From Bacillota bacterium (GTDB lineage Bacteria > Bacillota > Clostridia > Lachnospirales > Lachnospiraceae): a stretch of 64,000 nt of DNA. The position numbers were made by a program, and so were the translations under genes. The notes under the pieces are model-generated. The model saw nothing but the letters and a program-made list of their open reading frames with translations, did not search any database and was not told the origin of the DNA. How positions within the stretch are numbered: the stretch's first letter is position 1; each line of letters opens with the position of its first letter. Location: the NCBI GenBank assembly GCA_023437365.1, contig JAEZGK010000103.1, forward strand, positions 193,878 to 257,877. Reading direction: 5' to 3'. Below, piece after piece: positions 35,449-45,102 of this stretch.

Positions 35449-36729
35449 CTAATCCGGAGTGTCAAAGCTCTCCATCATATCTTTTTTTCTGATTGGTCTG
35501 GAATCCCCGTGCCTTACCTGAAGCATCGTAACTAAAGATGCGATTGAGAATAGTAACGCATAGGGGAATAGCGTCTTATAGGATACAAATTCCAGCAAAT
35601 ATCCCGACAGGATCGGCGTCAGTATCTGCGCAGACATGGAGAAGGTATAATACAAACCGGTATATTTACCGATATCTGAACCCTTACACATTTCCACCAC
35701 CATAGGATAGGAATTGACATTGATTGCTGCCCAGCCAATACCGGTAAAAGCAAATACCACATTGATCAGGGGCGAATAGGAGGTAAATAAAGCACCACAC
35801 AGATAAGAGCCTGTCATCATCAGGATGCCCGCGATAATCGTCTTCTTTCTACCGACAATACTTGCAATAATGCCGATTGGAATATAGCTGAAGATAGCAG
35901 CAATTGTTGCAAACAACAAAGAATCAGCAAATCCACCGGTCTCCAAACCCCAAATCTCTTCCGTATAACGGGAGTATGCCGTAGTTACGGCATTATATGC
36001 CGTAAACCATAAAAAGATGGAGGTTAGCAAAAAGATAAAACTCCTTCTGACAGCTTTCGGCATCCCGTCAGAAGCCTCCTCAGAAGTTGATTGCGCTTCT
36101 TCTTTATGTACTGCACCTGCCTCCAGATCAATCTCTCTGGACAGCTTCTTCTCGCGGATAATCAGAACCAGCAGGACAACCGCAATTACCATGATACCCG
36201 AGACGGATGCAAATAATGCTTTATAATCTGTTCCTTCCTTTACCAGGAGCTTAATCATAATCAGGGTATAGACACCGCCGATCGCCCCCATCAGATTAAT
36301 GATTGAATTGGCTTTGCTTCGTAGGGGCTTAGGAGTCAGATCCGGCATCAGAGCGACTGCCGGAGATCGATAAGAACCCATTGCGACCAATACAATACCG
36401 AGTGAGATTAGAAATAAGATCATACTTCCGGCTTTATTGGCAATGGGAAGCAGCGTCATGGAAATGACTGCTACTGCAGTACCACCTATAATAAAAGGTG
36501 TCCTTTTTCCCAGCGGTGTATCTATTTTATCAGAAAGTGTTCCAAATAACGGCAATAAAAATAACGCCAGAATATTGTCCAGTGCCATGAGTACACCTGT
36601 CACTGTCTCTCCCAGTCCAAACGTGTTCTTTAGCATCAAGGGTATGATATTATCATACATTTGCCAAAAAGCACAGACTGAGAGAAATGCAAGCCCCACA
36701 AAGAAAGTCCTCTTATAGTTCAGTCTCAT
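35449..36729 (-). CDS. MFS transporter (SLC45-like)
   Basis: About 426 residues with twelve predicted helices and a charged central loop (about 205-230, Glu-rich). The MFS motif between helices 2 and 3 reads GTLSDKIDTPLGKRTP, which together with the N-terminal QMYDNIIPLML resembles the sucrose/SLC45-like branch of the GPH/MFS superfamily. A sugar substrate is possible, not shown. AAGGAGG precedes the start at 36729; an upstream ATG would add ten residues. Confidence 0.85.
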   Translation of the reverse strand: MRLNYKRTFFVGLAFLSVCAFWQMYDNIIPLMLKNTFGLGETVTGVLMALDNILALFLLPLFGTLSDKIDTPLGKRTPFIIGGTAVAVISMTLLPIANKAGSMILFLISLGIVLVAMGSYRSPAVALMPDLTPKPLRSKANSIINLMGAIGGVYTLIMIKLLVKEGTDYKALFASVSGIMVIAVVLLVLIIREKKLSREIDLEAGAVHKEEAQSTSEEASDGMPKAVRRSFIFLLTSIFLWFTAYNAVTTAYSRYTEEIWGLETGGFADSLLFATIAAIFSYIPIGIIASIVGRKKTIIAGILMMTGSYLCGALFTSYSPLINVVFAFTGIGWAAINVNSYPMVVEMCKGSDIGKYTGLYYTFSMSAQILTPILSGYLLEFVSYKTLFPYALLFSIASLVTMLQVRHGDSRPIRKKDMMESFDTPD

Positions 36730-36817
36730 ACATCCTCCTTCTGCCTGGATCACAGGCAAACCCCATTTTATTTTGTTTCAGGATGCTAAGCTGTCTCCTC
36801 CAGCCTCGCCTCCTGAA

Positions 36818-37570
36818 TCAATTTTGATTTGAGAATACATATGCCCCAATCCCGACGGCGATGGTCAGATTTAGGGAATCAACCTCCGGTGTCTGTGGGA
36901 TAAAGATACTTGTCCCGACGTTCAGATATGAATCATCCAACCCCGTTGCTTCATTTCCGAATACCAGTGAATAAAGCTTTGCCTTCGGGCAGTCCTTTAA
37001 TGTAAGGGTGTTCTCTCCGTTCAGCATAAAAGTGAAGATTTCATGCTGTTCAAATTCCTTCCTGTACTCTGAAAAGCTCTCATAATGACGGAAGTTCAGA
37101 TGGAACAAGGCCCCCATGGAGGACCGTACCGTCTTCGGATTGAAGATGTCTGCTCCCGGCAGAATGACTGCGATATCACAGATACCAAAGCCAACCGCAG
37201 TACGAAGTATCGTTCCAAGATTGCCCATATTACTGGGATTAACAAGTACAATATGTGGATGGTCAGCACGGAGTCTGCATTCGTACTTATCAAATACTCC
37301 TGCCACATAGCAATTCTCCTTGTCACTAATCTTCGCTATCAGCTTATTATTCTCTTCCACACGGATACCGTATCGTTCACACAGCTGCTGTAGCTTATCC
37401 TGATCCGTAAAGCTGTTGTCGACCAGTACCTTTCTTACGATTTCCGGTCTGGTCTTAATCAATTCAAAGGTTGGAAAGGCTCCTAATGTATAGGAATACT
37501 CCGAAGCCTTCTTATAGGGCTTGATTTGATTCTGTTCGCCATTTCCAGCCGCTTTATTATCCTTATTCAC
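36818..37570 (-). CDS. TrmH/SpoU family RNA methyltransferase
   Basis: About 250 residues. The SPOUT motifs are visible: NPSNMGNLGTILRTA (motif 1), LVFGNEATGLDD (motif 2) and VDSLNLTIAVGI (motif 3), so it methylates ribose 2'-O in tRNA or rRNA using AdoMet bound in a knot. The target cannot be told by eye. The GTG at 37568-37570 has GGAGG seven bases upstream; the frame is open to an earlier GTG overlapping the previous gene's stop. Downstream of, and coupled to, the isomerase gene. Confidence 0.9.
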   Translation of the reverse strand: MNKDNKAAGNGEQNQIKPYKKASEYSYTLGAFPTFELIKTRPEIVRKVLVDNSFTDQDKLQQLCERYGIRVEENNKLIAKISDKENCYVAGVFDKYECRLRADHPHIVLVNPSNMGNLGTILRTAVGFGICDIAVILPGADIFNPKTVRSSMGALFHLNFRHYESFSEYRKEFEQHEIFTFMLNGENTLTLKDCPKAKLYSLVFGNEATGLDDSYLNVGTSIFIPQTPEVDSLNLTIAVGIGAYVFSNQN

Positions 37571-37590
37571 GCTGTAACCTCCAGTATACA

Positions 37591-38430
37591 CTAACCGACA
37601 ACGAAGATACCCTCCTGGTCCGCAGCCCTTCTGATATGCTCTGCCGCCTGCAGGTACTCCTCATGTGTCTTTAGATGCTCTACGAATACGGTAGTATCTT
37701 TCCCAAGCTTTTCGCAAAGACGTACCACCTTCTTAAAGTCAATGACCCCTTTTCCCGGCATAACCTCACGGATGACACAGGGAAAAGCCTTCTCCATAAT
37801 CACATCCTTAGCATGAATACTCTTAATATAGGGGCCAAGCTTATAAAAGCACTCCTCTATGAAAAGCTCCCTCTTCAGATACCTTTCCGGGCAATTAATC
37901 ATGTTGGTATAATCCAGATGAACCGCAAAGCTTTTCCGGTCAATGTCCTTGATCAGTTTCAAATAACTGTCCGGAGAATCCGGCATCATCCAGGGCATCG
38001 GTTCCAGAGTAAAGAAGGTTCTTGTCGGGTTCACGCTATCTATGATTTCTCTTGTGATATCTACAATCATCGCGTAAACCTGTTTGGAATAATTCTCTTT
38101 ATAGAAACCGTCCCATAGTTCTCCTCTGGCACCTGCGATGTTCACACAACAATTTGCTCCGATTTCCTCTGCCAGGGCAAGCCTTTGCTTACAGTACTCC
38201 AAATCCTCTTTGGCTTTTACAGAATCTGTGGAAAGCGGGTTTCTCCAAATTCCCACTTCTCCTATGACTACATCATTTTCTCTGGCAGCTTGTACATATG
38301 CGTCAATGGTTTCCTTCGATGCATCATGTCCTACAGGAGTAGTAACCGCACTGTAACGGTATTCCTTTACAAGCTTCATCCATTCTTCCGGATTACTGTA
38401 GCTCTTTTTAATATCCCCACCTATTCTCAT
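37591..38430 (-). CDS. Sugar phosphate isomerase/epimerase family TIM-barrel protein
   Basis: 279 residues of the xylose-isomerase-like AP endonuclease 2 fold. Metal-binding candidates are the glutamate in TLEPMPWM, the aspartate and histidine in VHLDYTNM, the histidine in SIHAKDV and the glutamate in VFVEHLKTH. Such enzymes interconvert ketoses or related keto sugars. The stop overlaps the frame of the downstream methyltransferase. GGGGGG six bases before the ATG is the binding site. Confidence 0.85.
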   Translation of the reverse strand: MRIGGDIKKSYSNPEEWMKLVKEYRYSAVTTPVGHDASKETIDAYVQAARENDVVIGEVGIWRNPLSTDSVKAKEDLEYCKQRLALAEEIGANCCVNIAGARGELWDGFYKENYSKQVYAMIVDITREIIDSVNPTRTFFTLEPMPWMMPDSPDSYLKLIKDIDRKSFAVHLDYTNMINCPERYLKRELFIEECFYKLGPYIKSIHAKDVIMEKAFPCVIREVMPGKGVIDFKKVVRLCEKLGKDTTVFVEHLKTHEEYLQAAEHIRRAADQEGIFVVG

Positions 38431-38486
38431 GATAACCCCCCAAAAAAGATCTTTATAAGAATTTCACTTTTAAAAGTTTTCTCTTG

Positions 38487-39362
38487 CTATTGATTTCTTC
38501 CGAAGAAAGTAAGAGCAAGCATACCCGGCCCTGTATGGGTTCCGATGATAGGTCCGATCTTGGAGATGATAATATCCTTTACCTCATACTTATCTCTGAT
38601 TAACCGTTCCAATTCTTTTGCCTGCTCGATATCATCTCCATGTCCGATGATGATTGTCTGGGAAGCTAACTCTATGCTCTCCTGTTCCAGCTTTCCAAGC
38701 ATAAGGTCCAGCTCTGCTCGGGAGCCGCGAATTTTTGATACAACTGTCAGTTTACCGCTATCATCGGTTGATAGCACGGGTCTGATTTTTAAAGCTGTTC
38801 CTACTACCGCTTCGATAGAGCTGATTCGCCCTCCGCGTTTTAAGAAGAATAAGTCCTTCACTGTGAACCAGTGACGTACCCCCCTCTTATTATTTTCTAC
38901 CCATTCCTTCAGCTGGTCGATATCCATTCCCTGTTTCTGATGCATCGCGGCCTGAAGCACCAGAAGTCCCTCACCGATGGAGGCGCAGAGAGAATCCACA
39001 CTATAAATCCTTCGCTCCGGATATTCCTCACTTAAGTCACGAATTACGACCTGAGAGGTACTAAAGGTACCGCTTAGGCCTGAGGAAAATGATATGTAAA
39101 GGATATCCTTTCCCTGTTTCAGAATATCATCAAAATACTCCGTAAAAACCACAGGTGTGATCTGCGTTGTCTGGGATAATGCTCCGTTCTTCAATTTTGT
39201 ATAGAAATCTTCGATTGTCAATTCTCTTTCGTCAGGATAATGGGAGTATTCCGCATTATCTACACTAAAACCCATTGGTATAATTCGTATATCAAATTTC
39301 TCGATCAGCCCCGCAGGCAGATCTAACGTTGCATCACTCACGATTACATAATCGCTCATCAT
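38487..39362 (-). CDS. DegV family fatty-acid-binding protein
   Basis: 291 residues. DegV (FakB-like) proteins bind a fatty acid between two domains and can hand it to the FakA kinase for phospholipid synthesis. The N-terminal IVSDATLDLP, SFSSGLSGTFSTSQ, the HWFTVKDLFFLKRGGRIS segment and the C-terminal IGPIIGTHTGPGML are all family hallmarks. No fakA gene is nearby. It precedes the sugar isomerase gene by about 55 bases. Confidence 0.93.
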   Translation of the reverse strand: MMSDYVIVSDATLDLPAGLIEKFDIRIIPMGFSVDNAEYSHYPDERELTIEDFYTKLKNGALSQTTQITPVVFTEYFDDILKQGKDILYISFSSGLSGTFSTSQVVIRDLSEEYPERRIYSVDSLCASIGEGLLVLQAAMHQKQGMDIDQLKEWVENNKRGVRHWFTVKDLFFLKRGGRISSIEAVVGTALKIRPVLSTDDSGKLTVVSKIRGSRAELDLMLGKLEQESIELASQTIIIGHGDDIEQAKELERLIRDKYEVKDIIISKIGPIIGTHTGPGMLALTFFGRNQ

Positions 39363-39638
39363 TCATAACTCCTTTATCATCATTTTCTATTCATCAACTC
39401 TACGTTGCATATAAGTGATATGCAGGTTAGCTTATCCTCGCAAACAAGCAGATGTATCCCTTACTGACTTATGCTTGCTATACCGGTATGTGTTTCACAG
39501 GTATGATTTTATTACTTTGCCAGTCTTTGCTTCCTATACTTCTATAATTTCCATCTCGACTTACATTATACCATGAACAGAAAGTGGCAGTCTATGGCAT
39601 ATATAATATATTTTATGGTTTAGAAAAGACTTCTGTGT

Positions 39639-40565
39639 CTAAATTATTAGATTGCTAATCATCATGACTAGTGGGATCGTTCCAATAGAAAAGATTGTGG
39701 TCATGGTGAATAGTTCAGATGCGCATAAATAATTCTTCTCATATCTCAGAGAAAACAAAATGATGGTTGCTGCTGTAGGACATGCTGCAGCCAGAATGGC
39801 GGTGAGCAATACCGTCTGCGGAATAGGAAACCATCGATAAATAAATAGCATGGTAATTGGTATGAATAGTAATTTTAAAAAGCTGATATAATATATGCGA
39901 GCCTTTCCCAGAAGCGCTCTGATATCTGTTTGAGCTATGGTAATTCCCGCTACCAGCATTGCCAACGGGGTATTCATATTACCGATATAGGTTAATGCAT
40001 CCCTCAAGGTTACGGGAAGGATAATTCTGCAAACAAACAGAACAAAACCCAATACCGTAGCGATGACTGACGGAGACCTCAGCGCTTTTAGGACGGATTT
40101 TCTATCTGTTTTCCCTGTCATAATAATCAACCCATGTGTCCAGATCATCAAATGAAATACTGTCATATGGGCCGTGATGTAGAAAACTCCCTCACTGCCA
40201 AAGAGCGCCTGAGCCAAAGGAATCCCGATAAAACCACAGTTCTCATATATCACTGCAAACCGTTTGAGCACCAAATCAGCTTTTTGCTCCTTGCCCCTGA
40301 TCAAAAACTGTCCGATTAGAATGGATAGGAAATGGTTAATGACAGCCAGGATTAGTGAAATTAATAATCCCTTCAATAAAGTAGCTTCGAATTTTCTCTG
40401 ATAGGAAATAAAGATCACGATTGGATTGACCAACATCAGCACGAGATCTGATAGCTTTTTATTTGTTTCCATATCAATGAGCTTAACCTTGAAGCAAACG
40501 ATACCAACAAGGATAATAATAAACATAATGGCAATCTGATTGAATGATGTGAATGCAAGCGACAT
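39639..40565 (-). CDS. AEC family transporter
   Basis: 308 residues, ten hydrophobic segments in the two-bundle arrangement of the auxin efflux carrier family. Family-like features are NPIVIFISYQ in the N-terminal bundle, the GFIGIPLAQALFG discontinuous helix and GNMNTPLAMLVAGI in the second bundle. Members export or import small carboxylates such as malate; substrate unknown. The hairpin array at 40641-40797 lies in its upstream region. Confidence 0.9.
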   Translation of the reverse strand: MSLAFTSFNQIAIMFIIILVGIVCFKVKLIDMETNKKLSDLVLMLVNPIVIFISYQRKFEATLLKGLLISLILAVINHFLSILIGQFLIRGKEQKADLVLKRFAVIYENCGFIGIPLAQALFGSEGVFYITAHMTVFHLMIWTHGLIIMTGKTDRKSVLKALRSPSVIATVLGFVLFVCRIILPVTLRDALTYIGNMNTPLAMLVAGITIAQTDIRALLGKARIYYISFLKLLFIPITMLFIYRWFPIPQTVLLTAILAAACPTAATIILFSLRYEKNYLCASELFTMTTIFSIGTIPLVMMISNLII

Positions 40566-40640
40566 AACAAATCCTTTCTTTACTTTGAACTCTTAACATT
40601 AGTACACCGATATTCTATTATGCACTTTTTTGACAGATAC

Positions 40641-40797
40641 CTCAAGAGTTTTTTATTGAGGTTACTCAAGAGTTTTTCTTGAGGTTACTCTAAAGTTTTT
40701 TCTTGAGATCACTCAAGAGTTTTTCTTGAGGTTACTCAAGAGTTTTTCTTAAGATGACTCAAGAGTTTCTCTCGAGTTTTCTATAGAGTTTTTCCTG
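40641..40797. repeat. Array of about seven 23-bp palindromic units
   Basis: Units are built on ACTCAAGAGTTTTTCTTGAG plus GTT, each able to form a six- to seven-base stem CTCAAG/CTTGAG with a T-rich loop. Spacing is 23-25 bases; later units decay (CTTAAG, CTCGAG, CCTGATG). Looser copies of the arms continue to about 40930. Confidence 0.85.
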
Positions 40798-41091
40798 ATG
40801 CTCCCCAGATTTACTAGCTGGTCGATTTACTGCCTGTTCTTCTTGGTGAACGAGTTATTTCTTGAGATTTCTCTAGTAAATAATCCAGGGATACACAGAT
40901 AATCTTCTTGGGATACTCAAGCGATTGTCCTAATGATAACATACTCTATTGTAATCGGTTGCTTTACATGTTAGAATCAGGTCAAATGGTAACAGCTGTA
41001 ATAATTATGAGTGTAGTCAGCATACAATTAGTATACGGTCAAGTCAATCTAATGCTTCTTCTATGAAATCCGGCTTACCTGAATGAACGAG

Positions 41092-41132
41092 ACTCATGTA
41101 TGGTTGAGATTGGCCATGCATGAGCTTTATTT
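41092..41132 (+). promoter_or_regulatory. Terminator-like hairpin just before mntP
   Basis: CTCATGTATGG pairs with CCATGCATGAG (eleven base pairs, one G-U) with a short loop and is followed by CTTTATTT, about 30 bases before the mntP start. It looks like the expression platform of a leader that controls read-through, but no ligand-binding domain was recognised. Confidence 0.4.
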
Positions 41133-41161
41133 ATGCATTGACCAGAAAGGATTATGATATT

Positions 41162-41737
41162 ATGGATTTAATCACACTGTTTTTACTTGCCTTTGGATTG
41201 GCTTCAGACGCTTTTGCCGTATCCGTAACCAATGGCATGTGCAGCAGCAGAATTACAAAAAGACATGCCTTGCTTACAGCTTTGACCTTTGGCTTCTTTC
41301 AGGCTTTGATGCCAGTGTTGGGCTATGTATTAGGAAACTCCTTTGCTGACTTCGTCTTCCGCTACCAGCATTGGATTGCTTTACTGCTTCTCGGCGCAAT
41401 CGGTGTAAATATGCTTAGCGATGCTTTAAAGGAATGGAAGACCCCGGAAGGGGAGGTCTGCACGACGCTCAATATCTTCCAGGCAAAGAATTTAATTCTA
41501 CAAGGAATAGCCACCAGTATTGATGCATTGGCCGCCGGAGTCAGTATCGCCGTACTAAATATTAATATCCTAAGCTCTGCACTGATCATAGGAGTCATAA
41601 CCTTTCTATTATGTACTGCCGGTGTATATATCGGCAAACGCTTTGGAACTATCCTCGGTTTTCGGGCTAAAATACTGGGTGGTATTGTGCTGATCGGTAT
41701 CGGAGCAAGGATTTTTATCCAGAATCAGTTCTATTAA
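41162..41737 (+). CDS. mntP: Manganese efflux pump MntP
   Basis: About 191 residues, six helices, full family length. The two-fold repeat is visible with aspartates in LASDAFAVSVTNG and SIDALAAGVSIAV, thought to bind manganese. MntP exports Mn(II) to prevent toxicity. The start at 41162 has AAAGGA ten bases upstream; an open frame extends 14 codons earlier, but those residues are not family-like. The leader hairpin at 41092-41132 may regulate it. Confidence 0.93.
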   Translation: MDLITLFLLAFGLASDAFAVSVTNGMCSSRITKRHALLTALTFGFFQALMPVLGYVLGNSFADFVFRYQHWIALLLLGAIGVNMLSDALKEWKTPEGEVCTTLNIFQAKNLILQGIATSIDALAAGVSIAVLNINILSSALIIGVITFLLCTAGVYIGKRFGTILGFRAKILGGIVLIGIGARIFIQNQFY

Positions 41738-41839
41738 ATCGTATAGAGGTAGGTCCGCAAGCAGTTCTTGATTAATAGGTTCATTTGATAGATAATATAG
41801 AGGAGTACTATTTTCTAGCAAAACGAGAGGAGAATGCCG

Positions 41840-42469
41840 ATGAGTTATGATGAATGCTTTAAAATACTGCCGCGAATGGAGACAGAAAGGTTAATTCTGA
41901 GGCAAATCACCGAAAGTCCCTCAGACGGAAAAGATAGTCTGGAATTTATCAACGATTACAGTGTCTACCGCTTTTGGGGAATATATGATGAATCGAAGGA
42001 TACGAACGGTCGAAGAAGGCCGAAGAAAAAGATAAAGTTAGATTATCACTATAATGCAACCATGAAGGAGTATCGTGCCAAGCGTGAACTCACCTGGTTA
42101 ATGGAGCTGAAGGATACCCATAAGGTCATCGGAGAAATCGTACTTTATGATTTTCGGCTGGGGCAACAGGCTGATATTGGCTACCGTATCAATAAAAACT
42201 ACTGGGGTATGGGCTTCGCTCCTGAGGCTGGACAAGCTGTCGTCAAGGCTGCCTTTGAACTTTTAGAACTGACCAGAATACAGCTGCGCTGCTTTGCAGA
42301 TAATCACGGCTCCGTCAGAGTAGCACAAAAGCTTAGGTTTGCTCAGGAAGGCTTCATAAAAAAAGGGGCTATCATCAATGTCATGACTGATTATTATATC
42401 TTTGGCCTGCTAAAAGAGGATTATGACAGGGAGCCTTACAGTGATGCTGTTGCAAAAATCATAAAATGA
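41840..42469 (+). CDS. RimJ/RimL-type GNAT acetyltransferase
   Basis: About 209 residues. Opens with RMETERLILRQI, typical of ribosomal-protein-like acetyltransferases, with the acetyl-CoA site IGYRINKNYWGMGFAPEAG and C-terminal HGSVRVAQKLRFAQEG. A basic insertion (RRRPKKKIKLDYHY) at about 55-75 is unusual. AGGAG lies seven bases before the ATG at 41840, better placed than before the ATG two codons earlier. It starts a run of three plus-strand genes. Confidence 0.85.
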   Translation: MSYDECFKILPRMETERLILRQITESPSDGKDSLEFINDYSVYRFWGIYDESKDTNGRRRPKKKIKLDYHYNATMKEYRAKRELTWLMELKDTHKVIGEIVLYDFRLGQQADIGYRINKNYWGMGFAPEAGQAVVKAAFELLELTRIQLRCFADNHGSVRVAQKLRFAQEGFIKKGAIINVMTDYYIFGLLKEDYDREPYSDAVAKIIK

Positions 42470-42505
42470 ATCCAAGAACATTTGATCAGAACGGGAGGAA
42501 AACAG

Positions 42506-43522
42506 ATGAAAGCATTATTTATCGGAGGAACCGGAACCATCAGTACTGCCATCACAAAGCTTGCATCGGAATACGGATTTGAGCTTTATCTGCTGAACCG
42601 CGGACACCGCTCAGAGGTCGTGCCGGAGAAGGTGAAGGTGATTGAGGCAGATATCAATGATGAGGCTGACGTTCATGAAAAGCTGAAGGGTATGACCTTT
42701 GATGTTGTAGCCCAGTTCATTGCTTATCATGTGGATGCGCTGATGCGTGACGTGAGACTGTTCACAGGGAAGACAAAGCAATATATCTTCATCAGCTCCG
42801 CATCAGCATATCAAAAACCGCTTTCCAATCCCTTGATCACGGAAAGTACACCGCTCTCCAACCCTTTTTGGGAATATTCCCGCAATAAGATTGCCTGTGA
42901 AGAATATCTGATGGAACAATATCGTACGAATGGATTTCCCATCACAATTGTTCGTCCGAGCCATACCTACGGAGATTACAGCGTCCCCCTTGCTATTCAC
43001 GGCAATCATGGCAGTTACAGCGTAATTGACCGTATTAAGAAAGGAAAGAAAGTCATTGTCCACGGTGACGGCAATACCCTTTGGACCCTAACCCATAATA
43101 CCGATTTTGCAAAAGCCTTTGTCGGATTGATGGGAAATGCCCATGCGATCGGTGAAGCACTGCAGATTACCTCCGATGAAAGTCTTACCTGGAATCAGAT
43201 TTATGAAATAATCGGTGATGCCCTGGGTGTGAAGCCAAGGCTGGTTCATATTCCCTCAGAAACACTGGCAAAAGCACATTTTGATTTTGCCGGGGGCTTG
43301 CTTGGAGATAAGGCACATACAGTCCTATTTGATAATTCAAAGATAAAACGACTGGTTCCTGAATACAAAGCTACGGTGAGGTTTGATCAGGGCATCAGAA
43401 GAACACTCTCCTACATAGAACAGCATCCAAAATATCAAATTGCCGACCCTGAGTTCGATACCTGGATGGATCAAATGATTGATACATATGAGGCTTTTGA
43501 AGCAAGATTACCTAAATTTTAA
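42506..43522 (+). CDS. NAD-dependent epimerase/dehydratase family (SDR) protein
   Basis: About 338 residues of the extended short-chain dehydrogenase fold. The dinucleotide loop GGTGTIS follows the first strand (MKALFIGGTG). The usual YxxxK is present as EYSRNKIACEEY. VRPSHTYGD and VHGDGNTLWT are typical of sugar-nucleotide or isoflavone-reductase-like epimerases. Substrate unknown. GGGAGG lies seven bases before the start. Confidence 0.85.
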   Translation: MKALFIGGTGTISTAITKLASEYGFELYLLNRGHRSEVVPEKVKVIEADINDEADVHEKLKGMTFDVVAQFIAYHVDALMRDVRLFTGKTKQYIFISSASAYQKPLSNPLITESTPLSNPFWEYSRNKIACEEYLMEQYRTNGFPITIVRPSHTYGDYSVPLAIHGNHGSYSVIDRIKKGKKVIVHGDGNTLWTLTHNTDFAKAFVGLMGNAHAIGEALQITSDESLTWNQIYEIIGDALGVKPRLVHIPSETLAKAHFDFAGGLLGDKAHTVLFDNSKIKRLVPEYKATVRFDQGIRRTLSYIEQHPKYQIADPEFDTWMDQMIDTYEAFEARLPKF

Positions 43523-43540
43523 CAGAAAGGCGCTAACATT

Positions 43541-44371
43541 ATGAAAACACTCTATATCTCTGATTTGGACGGAACACTCCTGCAGCAGAATGTCCAATTG
43601 TCTCAGAACACCATAAGGATTTTAAATGCTTTAATCGAGCAGGGAATGTTGTTTACCGTAGCTACTGCCAGATCCATTGTCTCCGTAAAGGCGATCCTTA
43701 AGGATGTTCCGGTATCCGTTCCGATTGTACTGATGAATGGGGTATGTATCTATGATTTACAGAAAAATAATTATATTCAGATAGAAACTCTTCCTAAGGA
43801 AAGCATCGGCCGACTGATTGATTTGATACAGACCTATGAATTGAAGGGGTTTGCCTACATAATAAAAGACGGTATCATGTCAACTTATTATGAAGATTTG
43901 AACACAAAGGCACTGTACGATTTTTATCAGGAACGCGTAACGCTTTACCAAAAGCACTTCACACAGATTGACAGCTTCTCCTCTCTGGCAGAGGAGCCTT
44001 TGATCTATTTCTCCCTTATGGACTATCTCGAGAAGCTGGAACCGGTTTATAAAGCGCTTCAACAGATACCTGAGCTTAACAGTGTATTCTATAAGGATAA
44101 CTACTCTCCCGACCTCTGGTATCTGGAGATTTACAGCAAAGCAGCCTCCAAATATCATGCAGTCCAATTTCTGCGCTCTTACTTGAAACCGGATCAGGTC
44201 GTATGCTTCGGAGACAATGTTAATGATCTTCCCTTATTTGAAGCCAGTGACCATAAGCTTGCGGTAAGAAATGCTGTAATAGCCCTTAAGGAAAAGGCTG
44301 ATCAGGTCATCGGAGCCAACACTGAGGATGGCGTGGCTGTCTGGCTAAAAGCCAATTACTCTCCCGAATAG
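43541..44371 (+). CDS. Cof-type HAD hydrolase
   Basis: 276 residues. HAD motif I is SDLDGTLLQ, motif II in TVATARS, and motifs III/IV around KAASKYHAV and CFGDNVNDLP; the large cap between them is of the Cof/IIB type. Such enzymes dephosphorylate sugar phosphates, flavin or haem-like precursors. It follows the SDR gene by 18 bases and is likely co-transcribed with it. Confidence 0.9.
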   Translation: MKTLYISDLDGTLLQQNVQLSQNTIRILNALIEQGMLFTVATARSIVSVKAILKDVPVSVPIVLMNGVCIYDLQKNNYIQIETLPKESIGRLIDLIQTYELKGFAYIIKDGIMSTYYEDLNTKALYDFYQERVTLYQKHFTQIDSFSSLAEEPLIYFSLMDYLEKLEPVYKALQQIPELNSVFYKDNYSPDLWYLEIYSKAASKYHAVQFLRSYLKPDQVVCFGDNVNDLPLFEASDHKLAVRNAVIALKEKADQVIGANTEDGVAVWLKANYSPE

Positions 44372-44445
44372 TTCACTTAGTCCATAACAGCAGGAGATCT
44401 TTTCTCTACTTTGAAACAGATCGAAGAAACACCAAGACCCTCCTA

Positions 44446-45102
44446 CTAAAGATATTCAAGAATATCCTTCAGACATTTCACTCTGATTCCCTGATATTCC
44501 TTATGCTCATCCGGATTGCTGCTGATCCAGATGGGCATTATATTTGCCTTCAGTGCCCCTGCGATATCGTTCGGGTAATAATCTCCGACGAATACAGCCT
44601 CCTCCGTCTTCACACCAAGATTTTTGCATGCCAGTTCGAATATTCTGGAATCCGGTTTTGCAAAGGGCTGTTCGCCTGAGACAATAATATCGTCAAAGTA
44701 TTCTGTGATATTCACCTTCCGGATCTTTTCCCTCTGAACAGAGGAATATCCATTGGTGATAATACCAAGCTTATATCTCCCCTTTAACGTATCCAATACC
44801 TCAAACATTTCTGGAAATGGAATGGTCAGACCACCGAAGATTTCATTCCGTTCCTTGATAAATTCTTCTGTGGAATGAGGCAGGTTCCAACGCTTATGTA
44901 ATTTGCGGAAGAATTTTTCCAGTCCCGAGTATCCGTTCTCATCTATTTCAATCATATAATCGATCAGCTCTTCCCGCGTGCCCTCATAGGGATATTCTCC
45001 CGAATATTTATCAATAAAATATTCGAATAAACGTATCAGTGCCGCTTTACGGTCCACCAGAGTCTCATCCACATCAAAAATTACAGCTTTTATCTTATCC
45101 AC
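44446..45102 (-). CDS. HAD family hydrolase (YjjG/haloacid dehalogenase type)
   Basis: 218 residues. Motif I FDVDETLVD, motif II IITNGYSS, the lysine in PFAKPDSRIF and motif IV VGDYYPNDIAG; a helical cap follows motif I. It resembles the nucleotide/phosphosugar phosphatase YjjG and is a distant paralogue of the gene at 61770. Start is GTG with AAGGAGG seven bases upstream. Converges with the Cof-type gene. Confidence 0.88.
   Translation of the reverse strand: MDKIKAVIFDVDETLVDRKAALIRLFEYFIDKYSGEYPYEGTREELIDYMIEIDENGYSGLEKFFRKLHKRWNLPHSTEEFIKERNEIFGGLTIPFPEMFEVLDTLKGRYKLGIITNGYSSVQREKIRKVNITEYFDDIIVSGEQPFAKPDSRIFELACKNLGVKTEEAVFVGDYYPNDIAGALKANIMPIWISSNPDEHKEYQGIRVKCLKDILEYL

Larger units (their letters stand above)
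40566..41161. other. Gene-free divergent region between AEC transporter and mntP
   Basis: 596 bases. It holds the tandem hairpin array (40641-40797), further degenerate copies of its arms to about 40930, and a hairpin immediately before mntP. The yybP-ykoY manganese riboswitch, common before mntP, was looked for and not recognised. Confidence 0.6.

Noticed and set aside
40641..40797. Single rho-independent terminator of the AEC gene
   Set aside because: The array lies upstream of the AEC start, not after its end, and is many units long.
40900..41160. yybP-ykoY manganese riboswitch before mntP
   Set aside because: The conserved core sequences were looked for and not found; only a terminator-like hairpin is visible.
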